From positions 1 to 20,640 of the forward strand of contig URLU01000012.1 in NCBI GenBank assembly GCA_900548765.1: a stretch of DNA of 20,640 nt, read 5' to 3'. This DNA comes from an uncultured Lachnobacterium sp. GTDB taxonomy: Bacteria > Bacillota > Clostridia > Lachnospirales > Lachnospiraceae. The position numbers and the translations under genes are program-made. Below are positions 14,421 to 20,640 of the stretch, piece after piece (within the stretch, counting starts at the first letter, position 1; each line of letters opens with the position of its first letter). The notes below the pieces were generated by a model. It saw only the letters and a list, made by a program, of their open reading frames with translations. It made no database searches and was not told the origin of the DNA.

Positions 14421-15512
14421 TTATTCGTTCTTCATATCCTTAAGATGGGCAATTACCATAACTGCTATGCGAAACATCATAGCATCATCAAAGGTTCTGA
14501 TGTCAAGTCCAATTGCCTTTTCTATTCTTTCAAGTCGATATACCAGAGTATTTCTGTGGACATAAAGCTGTCTCGCTGTCTCTGATATATTGAGATTATT
14601 TTCAAAAAATTTATTAATTGTGGACATTGCCTCCTCGTCATCAAGTATATCTGGGATTTCATCACCAAATACCTCCTTGACAAACATTTCACAAAGACTC
14701 ATTGGAAGCTGATATATAAGTCTGCCTATTCCAAGTCTGCCGTAAGAAATAGTCTCCTTTTCAGCATAGAAGACCCTGCCCACCTGAATAGCCATCTTTG
14801 CCTCTCTGAAGGATGAAGCAATATCTCCTATCTGGATGACAGGGTTGCCATATCCTACCCTTACCTTTATCATAGCTTCCATCAGTATATTATCTACCAG
14901 GCTCTTGGCGATAGCCTCCAGCTCCTCTTCCTGATTATCTGTGGCAATATCAGATATGTCCTTTATCAGGACCACATTATGGGCATCCAATGTAACCACA
15001 AAATCACCGGATTTAGTATCAGACAGGTTTTTCACCAGCTCTAACACTATATCATTTTCCTTCTCACCGGTATCTATAACATATGCAATTCTCAGTTTAT
15101 TATCAATGTGCAGCTTTTTGGCTTTGCCAAGAATATCTACTGTCAGCAGGTTTCCAAGCAATATATTCTGGATAAAATTATTCCTGTCAAATCTGTCCGA
15201 GGTGTTTACCAGCAGATTTTTTACCTGACAGGCAGCCATCCTGCCAATCATCAAGCCTTCATCTGTGGTGTTTTCAAAAGAAAGTATGTACTCAACATCT
15301 TCATCTACTTCAATCTTAAAAAGTCTGGTATCCTCATCCAACATATCGTCATCCAGCATCTGGATAAACCTGAATATCTTGTCTATTATATTCTTATCCG
15401 CATTCTCTGTAAATGCCACGCACTTTCCCCTACTGGTAAAAAGTGCCATATCTACACTTGTTATTGCATTTATCTCATCGATTGTTTTTTGTATCTTCTG
15501 ATTTGTAATCAT
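14421..15512 (-). CDS. PucR/CdaR-type transcriptional regulator
   Basis: Probable DNA-binding regulator of 363 residues. The C-terminus has the PucR-type helix-turn-helix: NLNISETARQLYVHRNTLVYR followed by LERIEKAIGLDIRTFDDAM. The middle holds the degenerate GGDEF-like domain of the CdaR group (VRVGYGNPVIQIGDIASSFREAKMAIQVG ... ISYGRLGIGRLIYQLP). The N-terminal 130 residues (ITNQKIQKTIDEINAITSVD, then strands with FTSRGKCVAFTE) look like a small-molecule sensing domain. GGTGAG stands 6 nt before the ATG at 15512; a longer reading from 15557 would begin inside the terminator hairpin and is rejected. Ligand and targets are unknown. CdaR relatives sense sugar diacids, but nothing nearby supports that here; the neighbours are a sugar ATPase and topoisomerase genes. 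Confidence 0.85.
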   Translation of the reverse strand: MITNQKIQKTIDEINAITSVDMALFTSRGKCVAFTENADKNIIDKIFRFIQMLDDDMLDEDTRLFKIEVDEDVEYILSFENTTDEGLMIGRMAACQVKNLLVNTSDRFDRNNFIQNILLGNLLTVDILGKAKKLHIDNKLRIAYVIDTGEKENDIVLELVKNLSDTKSGDFVVTLDAHNVVLIKDISDIATDNQEEELEAIAKSLVDNILMEAMIKVRVGYGNPVIQIGDIASSFREAKMAIQVGRVFYAEKETISYGRLGIGRLIYQLPMSLCEMFVKEVFGDEIPDILDDEEAMSTINKFFENNLNISETARQLYVHRNTLVYRLERIEKAIGLDIRTFDDAMMFRIAVMVIAHLKDMKNE

Positions 15513-15539
15513 GGAAATCTCACCCGCATTAATAAAGCA

Positions 15540-15564
15540 AAACCGGGTGTAAAACACCCGGTTT
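15540..15564 (-). terminator. Strong hairpin terminator after the MsmK-like gene
   Basis: Perfect 11-bp stem AAACCGGGTGT / ACACCCGGTTT with a 3-nt loop, followed on the minus strand by TTTGCTTTATT. It lies about 30 nt after the stop of the ABC ATPase gene. Because the promoter of the next gene lies upstream of it, the same hairpin is also in the leader of the PucR-like gene and could attenuate it. Confidence 0.85.
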
Positions 15565-15584
15565 GGTAAATTTACAACTATATA

Positions 15585-15613
15585 ATTCTATATGACTAGT
15601 TAGTAATTGTCAA
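15585..15613 (-). promoter_or_regulatory. Sigma-A-like promoter for the regulator-topoisomerase transcript
   Basis: TTGACA (15608-15613), 17 nt spacer, TAGAAT (15585-15590): five of six -10 bases and all -35 bases match the consensus. It straddles the stop codon of the MsmK-like gene. A start near 15578 would put the terminator hairpin about 13 nt downstream, ahead of the PucR-like start at 15512. Confidence 0.65.
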
Positions 15614-16708
15614 TTCAGAATCTTTGTCAAATACATGAATCTTGCTTGTATCAAGAGCAAGTCTGATGTGATCACCATAACGAGCTGTTGTATCTGAATC
15701 TACTCTTGCTGTCATGTTTGCTCCGCCAAGTGTGTAGTATAATAATACTTCAGCACCTAATAACTCGTATCCAGTAACATCTGTCTCTACTACGCTGCCA
15801 GCGAACTTAGCAAGCTCGTCTGCTCCATCATAGATGTCCTCTGGACGAATACCCATGATAACAGTCTTTCCTGCATATCCTCCATCAATAAGCTTCTTAG
15901 CCTTTGCTTCTGGAAGCTCGATTGAGTAGTTATCAAATTTAAGAGAAGCCTTTGCTCCCTCAACAACACACTGAGCATCTACGAAGTTCATCTGTGGAGA
16001 TCCGATGAATCCAGCTACGAATAAGTTCTGTGGCTCATTGTATAACTTCTGTGGTGAATCAACCTGCATGATAACACCATCTTTTAATACAACGATTCTA
16101 GTACCAAGTGTCATAGCCTCTGTCTGATCATGTGTTACATAGATGATTGTAGCACCTAATCTGTTATGTAATGAAGCAATCTCAGATCTCATCTGTACAC
16201 GAAGCTTTGCATCAAGGTTTGAAAGAGGCTCATCCATAAGGAATACCTTAGGATTACGAACGATTGCACGTCCCATTGCAACTCGCTGTCTCTGTCCACC
16301 TGATAAAGCCTTTGGCTTACGGTCTAATAATTTCTCAAGGTCAAGGATTCTGGCAGCCTCCTCAACTTTTGCCTTAATCTCATCCTTTGGAACTTTTCTT
16401 AACTTAAGTCCAAATGCCATGTTATCAAATACTGTCATATGTGGGTACAAAGCGTAGTTCTGGAATACCATTGCGATATCTCTATCCTTTGGCTCTACAT
16501 CATTTACAACCTTGCCATCAATGATAAGCTCTCCTGAAGAAATCTCCTCAAGACCAGCAATCATACGGAGTGTTGTAGATTTTCCACATCCAGATGGTCC
16601 TACGAAAATGATGAATTCCTTGTCCTCAACCTTAAGGTTGAAGTCCTTAACTGCCTCAAAGCCATTTGAGTATACTTTGCAAATGTTCTTTAACTCTAAA
16701 CTTGCCAT
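15596..16708 (-). CDS. msmK: Sugar ABC importer ATPase, MsmK/UgpC (CUT1) family
   Basis: Energising subunit for carbohydrate ABC importers of the CUT1 class. Of 370 residues, the first 235 form the ATPase domain: Walker A GPSGCGKST (about 37-45), Q-loop VFQNYALYPHM, signature LSGGQRQR, Walker B VFLMDEPLSNLD and the switch histidine in VTHDQTEAM. The rest is the C-terminal TOBE-type regulatory domain with GIRPEDIYD. AGGAGG lies 9 nt before the ATG at 16708; in-frame codons further upstream fall in the noncoding leader and terminator. No permease or sugar-binding protein is next to it. Such stand-alone MsmK proteins are known to serve several sugar importers in Firmicutes, so a shared ATPase is likely (inference). 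Confidence 0.92.
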   Translation of the reverse strand: MASLELKNICKVYSNGFEAVKDFNLKVEDKEFIIFVGPSGCGKSTTLRMIAGLEEISSGELIIDGKVVNDVEPKDRDIAMVFQNYALYPHMTVFDNMAFGLKLRKVPKDEIKAKVEEAARILDLEKLLDRKPKALSGGQRQRVAMGRAIVRNPKVFLMDEPLSNLDAKLRVQMRSEIASLHNRLGATIIYVTHDQTEAMTLGTRIVVLKDGVIMQVDSPQKLYNEPQNLFVAGFIGSPQMNFVDAQCVVEGAKASLKFDNYSIELPEAKAKKLIDGGYAGKTVIMGIRPEDIYDGADELAKFAGSVVETDVTGYELLGAEVLLYYTLGGANMTARVDSDTTARYGDHIRLALDTSKIHVFDKDSELTITN

Positions 16709-16760
16709 TAAAAAATACCTCCTGCGTACTTTTATCTCATTTGATAATATTATGATAACT

Positions 16761-16838
16761 AAAAGCAAAAAGAATGACCACTGTCAAACCGACAAACATT
16801 TCACAAATTTGTTGTCATTTTGACGAAGCAGTCATTCT
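16761..16838 (-). terminator. Long composite hairpin terminator after the phosphoribosyltransferase-like gene
   Basis: Arms AGAATGAC, GTCAAA and GACAA (16771-16797) pair in order with their complements at 16811-16838, giving three stacked helices with small internal loops and a short apex. On the minus strand the structure is followed by TTTTGCTTTT (16761-16770). It probably ends the der-plsY-gpsA-dut transcript. The TTGACA within its 3' arm has no properly spaced -10, so a promoter for the MsmK-like gene cannot be fixed here. Confidence 0.7.
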
Positions 16839-16882
16839 CCCTTGTGTATTCCGACTAATATACGTCTATATTCTGGTCATTA

Positions 16883-17524
16883 TTACAGTTTTGAATAGCC
16901 ATAGCCATTTACCATAGCTTCAATCTTATGTCCCTTTTTACAGAATGGGCACTCTCCAACAGGATATGCCTCATAGTTGAGCACATCATTCACATCAAAT
17001 AATTTCTCCACCTCTTTTCCATCGACGGAATCAATTGTTGAGAAAATTGATGCAACACAGACTACGCTGCCACCATAATACTGGATGCACTCTAAAGCTC
17101 TTCTTATGGTCTCTCCTGTAGTAGTTGTAGCAAGGATAAGCACAATATGCTTGCCCTCTATGGCGGCCTTATTGTTATCTCTGAAAAGCATCTGATTGTT
17201 ATTATTAATCTCAGGTGAGACAACATATGTAGTCTCATGCCTGTTTATAGACAGGATACCATTATTGGCAATCTCCTCACTTAAGAATGCACCAATCATT
17301 TCTGTTCCATCCATGCAGACAATAGTATCAATGTAAGACTGTCTTGGAAGCTTTGAGCAAAGCACCTTTGCAGCCTCCTTCGCCTCAGATGTTCTGGTCT
17401 TGATGCTTGTCACATCCACATAATAGTTTATGTGCGAATGGCTTGTGGCAAAATGACCAGGTATCGCATGCAGATTAAGCAGATTGCTCTCTTTTGATTT
17501 GAATTTCACAATACGATTTTCCAT
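16883..17524 (-). CDS. Orotate phosphoribosyltransferase-like protein with atypical PRPP loop
   Basis: Cytoplasmic protein of 213 residues with a type I phosphoribosyltransferase fold inferred from the strand IDTIVCMDGTEMIGAFLSEE (65-84), the flexible-loop region and the PRPP-loop strand HIVLILATTTTGETIRRAL (126-144), followed by GGSVVCVASIFS. In working enzymes the loop has two acidic residues before the TTG; here those positions are Leu-Ala or Ala-Thr, so ordinary catalysis is doubtful. Near the C-terminus is a CPFC pair (192-195) with nearby lysines and a histidine, possibly half a metal site. AAGGAGG stands 8 nt before the ATG. It follows dut by 40 nt and ends the housekeeping transcript. 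A nucleotide-pool role (salvage, sensing) is suggested by dut, but it is unproven; no symbol is given. Confidence 0.75.
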   Translation of the reverse strand: MENRIVKFKSKESNLLNLHAIPGHFATSHSHINYYVDVTSIKTRTSEAKEAAKVLCSKLPRQSYIDTIVCMDGTEMIGAFLSEEIANNGILSINRHETTYVVSPEINNNNQMLFRDNNKAAIEGKHIVLILATTTTGETIRRALECIQYYGGSVVCVASIFSTIDSVDGKEVEKLFDVNDVLNYEAYPVGECPFCKKGHKIEAMVNGYGYSKL

Positions 17525-17564
17525 AATAAATTCCTCCTTAATACATATACATTCCAGTAACTAT

Positions 17565-17999
17565 CTATTTACCAGTAGAACCAAAACCATTGCTTCCCCT
17601 GTCTGTCTCAGATAAATTCTCCACCTCGCAGAATGTAACATTCAGATATGGCTGGATGATAATCTGTCCGATTCTCTCCTGTGGCGTGACCACTCTCTCC
17701 GCCTCTGAATCATTGTGCAGTGCAACAATGATAGGTCCTCTGTAATCAGAATCAACTATGCCGTAGCAGTTTGCAGGTCTCAAGCCTTCCTTTGAAGCCA
17801 GCCCGCTTCTTGCTGCTATTCCGCCAAAATATCCCTCTGGTATTTCCATCGCAACACCTGTATTGACCTTTACAGTCTCATGAGGCTTTACCCTTATCTC
17901 ATCTGTGATGTCAGCATACAGGTCATAACCTGCTGCCGATGTACTCTCTCTTGTAGGAATCTTGGCTGTAGCTGTAAGCTTTTTAATCTTTATCTCCAT
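17565..17999 (-). CDS. dut: Deoxyuridine 5'-triphosphate nucleotidohydrolase (dUTPase)
   Basis: Hydrolyses dUTP to dUMP and pyrophosphate, keeping uracil out of DNA and feeding thymidylate synthesis. The 144 residues show all five trimeric dUTPase motifs in order: AGYDLYA (1), ARSGLA (2), GIVDSDYRG (3, with the catalytic Asp and stacking Tyr), QERIGQIII (4) and the C-terminal RGSNGFGSTGK (5) that closes over the active site. AAGGAGA is about 11 nt before the ATG. It lies 39 nt after gpsA and 40 nt before the phosphoribosyltransferase-like gene, in the same orientation, so co-transcription is likely. Confidence 0.97.
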   Translation of the reverse strand: MEIKIKKLTATAKIPTRESTSAAGYDLYADITDEIRVKPHETVKVNTGVAMEIPEGYFGGIAARSGLASKEGLRPANCYGIVDSDYRGPIIVALHNDSEAERVVTPQERIGQIIIQPYLNVTFCEVENLSETDRGSNGFGSTGK

Positions 18000-18038
18000 G
18001 ATAGCACTTTTCTCCTTGTTATGTCTAATTTTTTGCTT

Positions 18039-19049
18039 TTATTTCCAGTCAAGATTGCTGTGCTCTGTCCTCTTATCCCTAAGCATCAATTCAGACACAG
18101 CTTCTTTTGCCGGCTTATCCTCGAAAAGCACCTTGTTCACTTCCTCAATGATTGGGATTTCCACATTATACTTTTTGGCAAGGGCAAGGGCTGCCTTAGC
18201 TGAGTAGATACCCTCAACTACCATCTTAACCTCTGCTGTTGCCTGATCCATGGTATAGCCCTGACCGATTAGCATTCCTGCCTTGCGGTTTCTGCTGTGC
18301 TTACTCTCACAGGTTACGATAAGATCTCCTATTCCTGTAAGTCCTGACAGAGTCTCAGGTGCTGCCCCCATTGCGATTGCAAGTCTTGATATTTCTGCTA
18401 TTCCCCTTGTGATAAGGGCTGCCTTGGTATTATCTCCGTAGCCTAAGCCATCCGCCATTCCTGCTGCAAGGGCTATGACATTCTTCAAGGAGCCACCCAG
18501 CTCCATGCCCAGCATGTCAGGGCTTGTGTAGACTCTCAGCACCTGGCTCATAAACACTTCCTGGATATGCTCTGCTGTTGCCTTGGTGTGGGCTCCCGCT
18601 ACAAGAGTGGTAGGCAGGCCTATTCCAACTTCCTCCGCATGGGATGGTCCGCACAATACTGCCACATCAGCCTTTGGGATCTCCTGCTCCACAACATCTG
18701 ATATTGTCATTAAAGTATCATCCTCAATTCCCTTTGCCACACAGACAATTATCTGTCCGTCCTTTACATATGGGCTCATTTTCTGAGCTGTACTTCTGGT
18801 AAATACAGATGGCACTGCAAGAACCAGCATATCGCTTTCTGTGATTGTTTTTTCAATATCTGTAGTGAAATCAACTGTATCAGGAAGCTTCACTCCCGGA
18901 AGCTTATCAAGATGCTCATGATTTTTCTTTAACATGTCTATTTCAGCCTCAACAATTGACCATATGAGAACCGAATGTCCATTGTTTGCTAATGCAAGTG
19001 AAAGTGCTGTTCCCCAGCTTCCTGCTCCAATAATACCTACTTTTTCCAT
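18039..19049 (-). CDS. gpsA: Glycerol-3-phosphate dehydrogenase [NAD(P)+]
   Basis: Reduces dihydroxyacetone phosphate to sn-glycerol 3-phosphate, the backbone for phospholipid synthesis, and so feeds PlsY next door. The N-terminus MEKVGIIGAGSWGTALSLAL is the dinucleotide-binding fold; CGPSHAEEV, the GGSLKNVIALAAGMADGLG block with the catalytic lysine, and SGLTGIGDLIVTC are family hallmarks. The ATG at 19049 gives 336 residues, the usual length, and lies 4 nt after the plsY stop. Another in-frame ATG at 19091 would add 14 residues inside plsY without family support. The local ribosome binding site is weak, which fits translational coupling to plsY. Confidence 0.95.
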   Translation of the reverse strand: MEKVGIIGAGSWGTALSLALANNGHSVLIWSIVEAEIDMLKKNHEHLDKLPGVKLPDTVDFTTDIEKTITESDMLVLAVPSVFTRSTAQKMSPYVKDGQIIVCVAKGIEDDTLMTISDVVEQEIPKADVAVLCGPSHAEEVGIGLPTTLVAGAHTKATAEHIQEVFMSQVLRVYTSPDMLGMELGGSLKNVIALAAGMADGLGYGDNTKAALITRGIAEISRLAIAMGAAPETLSGLTGIGDLIVTCESKHSRNRKAGMLIGQGYTMDQATAEVKMVVEGIYSAKAALALAKKYNVEIPIIEEVNKVLFEDKPAKEAVSELMLRDKRTEHSNLDWK

Positions 19050-19053
19050 ATTA

Positions 19054-19692
19054 CTATTTCGCTTTCTGACCAAATTTATTTTCTGTTCCATTCATTAGTC
19101 TCTTTATATTTGTTTTGTGCCTCCAGATGCCCATGGCAGTAAAGCACGCCACAACTATATCAAACTCAAGTCTGTATGTACCATCTATCCCAAGCCATCC
19201 CATATGATTAAATACTATAGTCTGAATCAGAAAAGCTATAACCATAAGGATTGAGCCCAGTGATACATATCTCGTTGCAAGCACGATTCCTATAAACAAA
19301 AGAAGACATACCGGTGCTGCCATAGGACATACAGAGATGATCACTCCGGCAGTGCAGGCAATTCCCTTGCCCCCCTTGAACTTAAGATAACAAGGGAAAT
19401 TGTGTCCCAGGACTGCACCAAAGCCCGCATAGAGCTCCACTACCTTAAGTCCATCCATTCCATTAAAAAGAAAATGTACAATAACCACTGCAATTACCGC
19501 TTTGGCACAATCTCCCAGAAAGGTGATTGCTCCAGCCTTCCAGCCCAGTGTCCTTAAGGTGTTGGTTGTTCCTGAATTACCACTGCCATGCTCCCGGATG
19601 TCTATTCCCTGACTTTTTCCATATATATATCCTGTCTGAAAAAGTCCTGCCATATATCCAATGATAAGTGCAATAACTCTTGCTAAAATCAT
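19054..19692 (-). CDS. plsY: Acyl-phosphate:glycerol-3-phosphate acyltransferase
   Basis: Integral membrane enzyme that makes lysophosphatidic acid from acyl-phosphate and glycerol 3-phosphate, the first committed step of phospholipid synthesis. The 212 residues have about five hydrophobic helices and the conserved cytoplasmic loops EHGSGNSGTTNTLRTLGW (motif 1) and KFKGGKGIACTAG (motif 2, glycerol phosphate and phosphate binding). The start overlaps the der stop as ATGA. Its product partner gpsA follows at 4 nt, so the two lipid genes are coupled. The der-plsY-gpsA order is common in Firmicutes. Confidence 0.96.
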   Translation of the reverse strand: MILARVIALIIGYMAGLFQTGYIYGKSQGIDIREHGSGNSGTTNTLRTLGWKAGAITFLGDCAKAVIAVVIVHFLFNGMDGLKVVELYAGFGAVLGHNFPCYLKFKGGKGIACTAGVIISVCPMAAPVCLLLFIGIVLATRYVSLGSILMVIAFLIQTIVFNHMGWLGIDGTYRLEFDIVVACFTAMGIWRHKTNIKRLMNGTENKFGQKAK

Positions 19693-20640
19693 TTTTCATC
19701 ATCCTTTCGCTCTCTTGTTATAAATTTAAGGGCAGTTCCCCTAAATCCAAAAGTATCTCTGATTCTGTTTTCAAGATATCTGGTGTATGAGAAATGCATC
19801 AGGTTCTTGTCATTTACAAAGACAACAAATGTTGGCGGCTTGACAGAAACCTGTGTAACATAATATATTCTGAGTCTCTTGCCCTTATCTGTAGGTGGCT
19901 GCTGCATGGCAACTGCCTCTGCGACGATTTCGTTTAAGACTCCTGTTGCAACTCTCATTGAGTTATTCTCGATAACAACATCTATCATCTCAAAGATTTT
20001 ATTTACACGCTGTCCTGATTTGGCAGATATAAACATAATTTCTGCATAAGGCATAAAGCTTAATATCTGACGTATTTTCTCAGTGTGCTTCTTTACCGAA
20101 TTGTTATCCTTCTCGATTGCATCCCATTTGTTGACAGCAATGATGATACCCTTGCCTCTGTCATGGGCAATTCCTGCAATCTTTGCATCCTGCTCTGTGA
20201 CTCCCTCAGTTGCATCAATAACGATGATGACAACATCAGCTTTCTCCACCGCAGTCACAGCACGGATAATACTGTATCTCTCAATATCCTCTTTGATTTT
20301 ACTCTTTCTTCTGAGTCCGGCTGTATCTATAAATACATACTCTCTGCCATTGTATTTGACATCTGTATCTATTGCGTCTCTGGTAGTGCCTGCAATATCA
20401 GAGACAATTACCCTGTCCTCCTGGGCAAGTCTGTTTATAAGACTTGACTTTCCTACATTTGGCTTTCCTACGATGGCAACCTTTGGTCTGTCATCCTCCA
20501 CTTCCTCAGTGGCATCCTCCGGAAAATATTTAACGACCTGATCCAGCATGTCTCCAAGACCAAGCATTGATGACGCTGATACAGGATATGGTTCACCAAT
20601 TCCCAGATTGTAAAACTCATATACGTCCGGCATATATTTT
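19689..20640 (-). CDS. der: Ribosome biogenesis GTPase Der (5' part outside window)
   Basis: Der (EngA) is a double-GTPase that helps assemble the 50S ribosomal subunit. The reading frame is open to the right edge, so the N-terminal GTPase domain lies outside. The visible part starts with the end of domain 1, whose G5 motif is PVSASSMLGLGDMLD, then an acidic linker and the complete second GTPase domain: GKPNVGKSS (G1), GTTRD (G2), DTAGLRRK (G3), NKWD (G4), SAKSG (G5). The KH-like C-terminal domain follows, with PPTDKGKRLRIYYVTQV and RYLENRIRDTFGFRGTAL. A methionine at 20631-20633 is internal, not the start, because the frame continues upstream and relatives are about 440 residues long. Confidence 0.96.
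   Translation of the reverse strand, partial: KYMPDVYEFYNLGIGEPYPVSASSMLGLGDMLDQVVKYFPEDATEEVEDDRPKVAIVGKPNVGKSSLINRLAQEDRVIVSDIAGTTRDAIDTDVKYNGREYVFIDTAGLRRKSKIKEDIERYSIIRAVTAVEKADVVIIVIDATEGVTEQDAKIAGIAHDRGKGIIIAVNKWDAIEKDNNSVKKHTEKIRQILSFMPYAEIMFISAKSGQRVNKIFEMIDVVIENNSMRVATGVLNEIVAEAVAMQQPPTDKGKRLRIYYVTQVSVKPPTFVVFVNDKNLMHFSYTRYLENRIRDTFGFRGTALKFITRERKDDEK

Noticed and set aside
15513..15557. Longer N-terminus for the PucR-like regulator
   Set aside because: It would begin inside the terminator hairpin and lacks a ribosome binding site, while GGTGAG fits the ATG at 15512.
16709..16768. Twenty-residue N-terminal extension of the sugar ATPase
   Set aside because: The extension covers the AGGAGG site and leader; MsmK-type proteins begin at the MASLELKN segment.
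1..20640. CRISPR array, tRNA, rRNA or phage genes
   Set aside because: No regularly spaced direct repeats, no tRNA-like cloverleaf and no integrase, capsid or transposase gene were recognised.

Overview
All recognisable genes in this window lie on the minus strand, so transcription runs from the right edge to the left. Protein sequences, strong AGGAGG-type ribosome binding sites, AT-rich spacers, lipoprotein signal peptides and the gene neighbourhoods point to a Gram-positive anaerobe of the Clostridia, most likely Lachnospiraceae (inferred from protein family resemblance, no search was run).

Right part (about 16.8-20.6 kb): a housekeeping cluster, read der (5' end outside the window) - plsY - gpsA - dut - an atypical phosphoribosyltransferase, closed by a long composite hairpin terminator at 16761-16838. 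Next is a stand-alone MsmK/UgpC-type sugar ABC ATPase without permeases, followed by a strong terminator at about 15540-15564 and, overlapping its stop codon, a sigma-A-like promoter (TTGACA-17-TAGAAT). This promoter should drive a PucR/CdaR-type regulator and then a type IIA topoisomerase pair (ParE-like and ParC-like), packed tightly enough to be one transcript.

Left part (1 to about 10.2 kb): a cobalamin (B12) operon. An extended -10 promoter (10184-10212), an adenosylcobalamin riboswitch with a clear B12 box (about 9990-10165) and a rho-independent terminator (9871-9905) precede a lipid-anchored CbiK-like cobaltochelatase, a lipoprotein with two related beta-rich (NEAT-like) domains, a class III substrate-binding lipoprotein, a FecCD/BtuC permease, an ATPase with an extra C-terminal domain, then cobQ, cobT, cobU and cobS (cut by the left edge, TTG start). 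Together this looks like a surface system that captures a corrinoid, metal or tetrapyrrole, imports it, and completes it to cobalamin: side-chain amidation by CobQ, then nucleotide loop activation and assembly by CobU, CobT and CobS. No corrin ring synthesis genes are seen here.

Most interesting: (i) the extracytoplasmic CbiK plus double-domain lipoprotein next to the importer; (ii) a 40-50 nt element present twice in this operon, in the cbiK leader and in front of cobQ, whose differences within the central hairpin keep base pairing; (iii) a MITE-like inverted repeat of about 210 bp between cbiK and the next lipoprotein gene; (iv) the C-terminal domain on the ABC ATPase; (v) a phosphoribosyltransferase-like protein lacking the usual acidic pair in its PRPP loop; (vi) a terminator placed directly inside the leader of the PucR-like gene.
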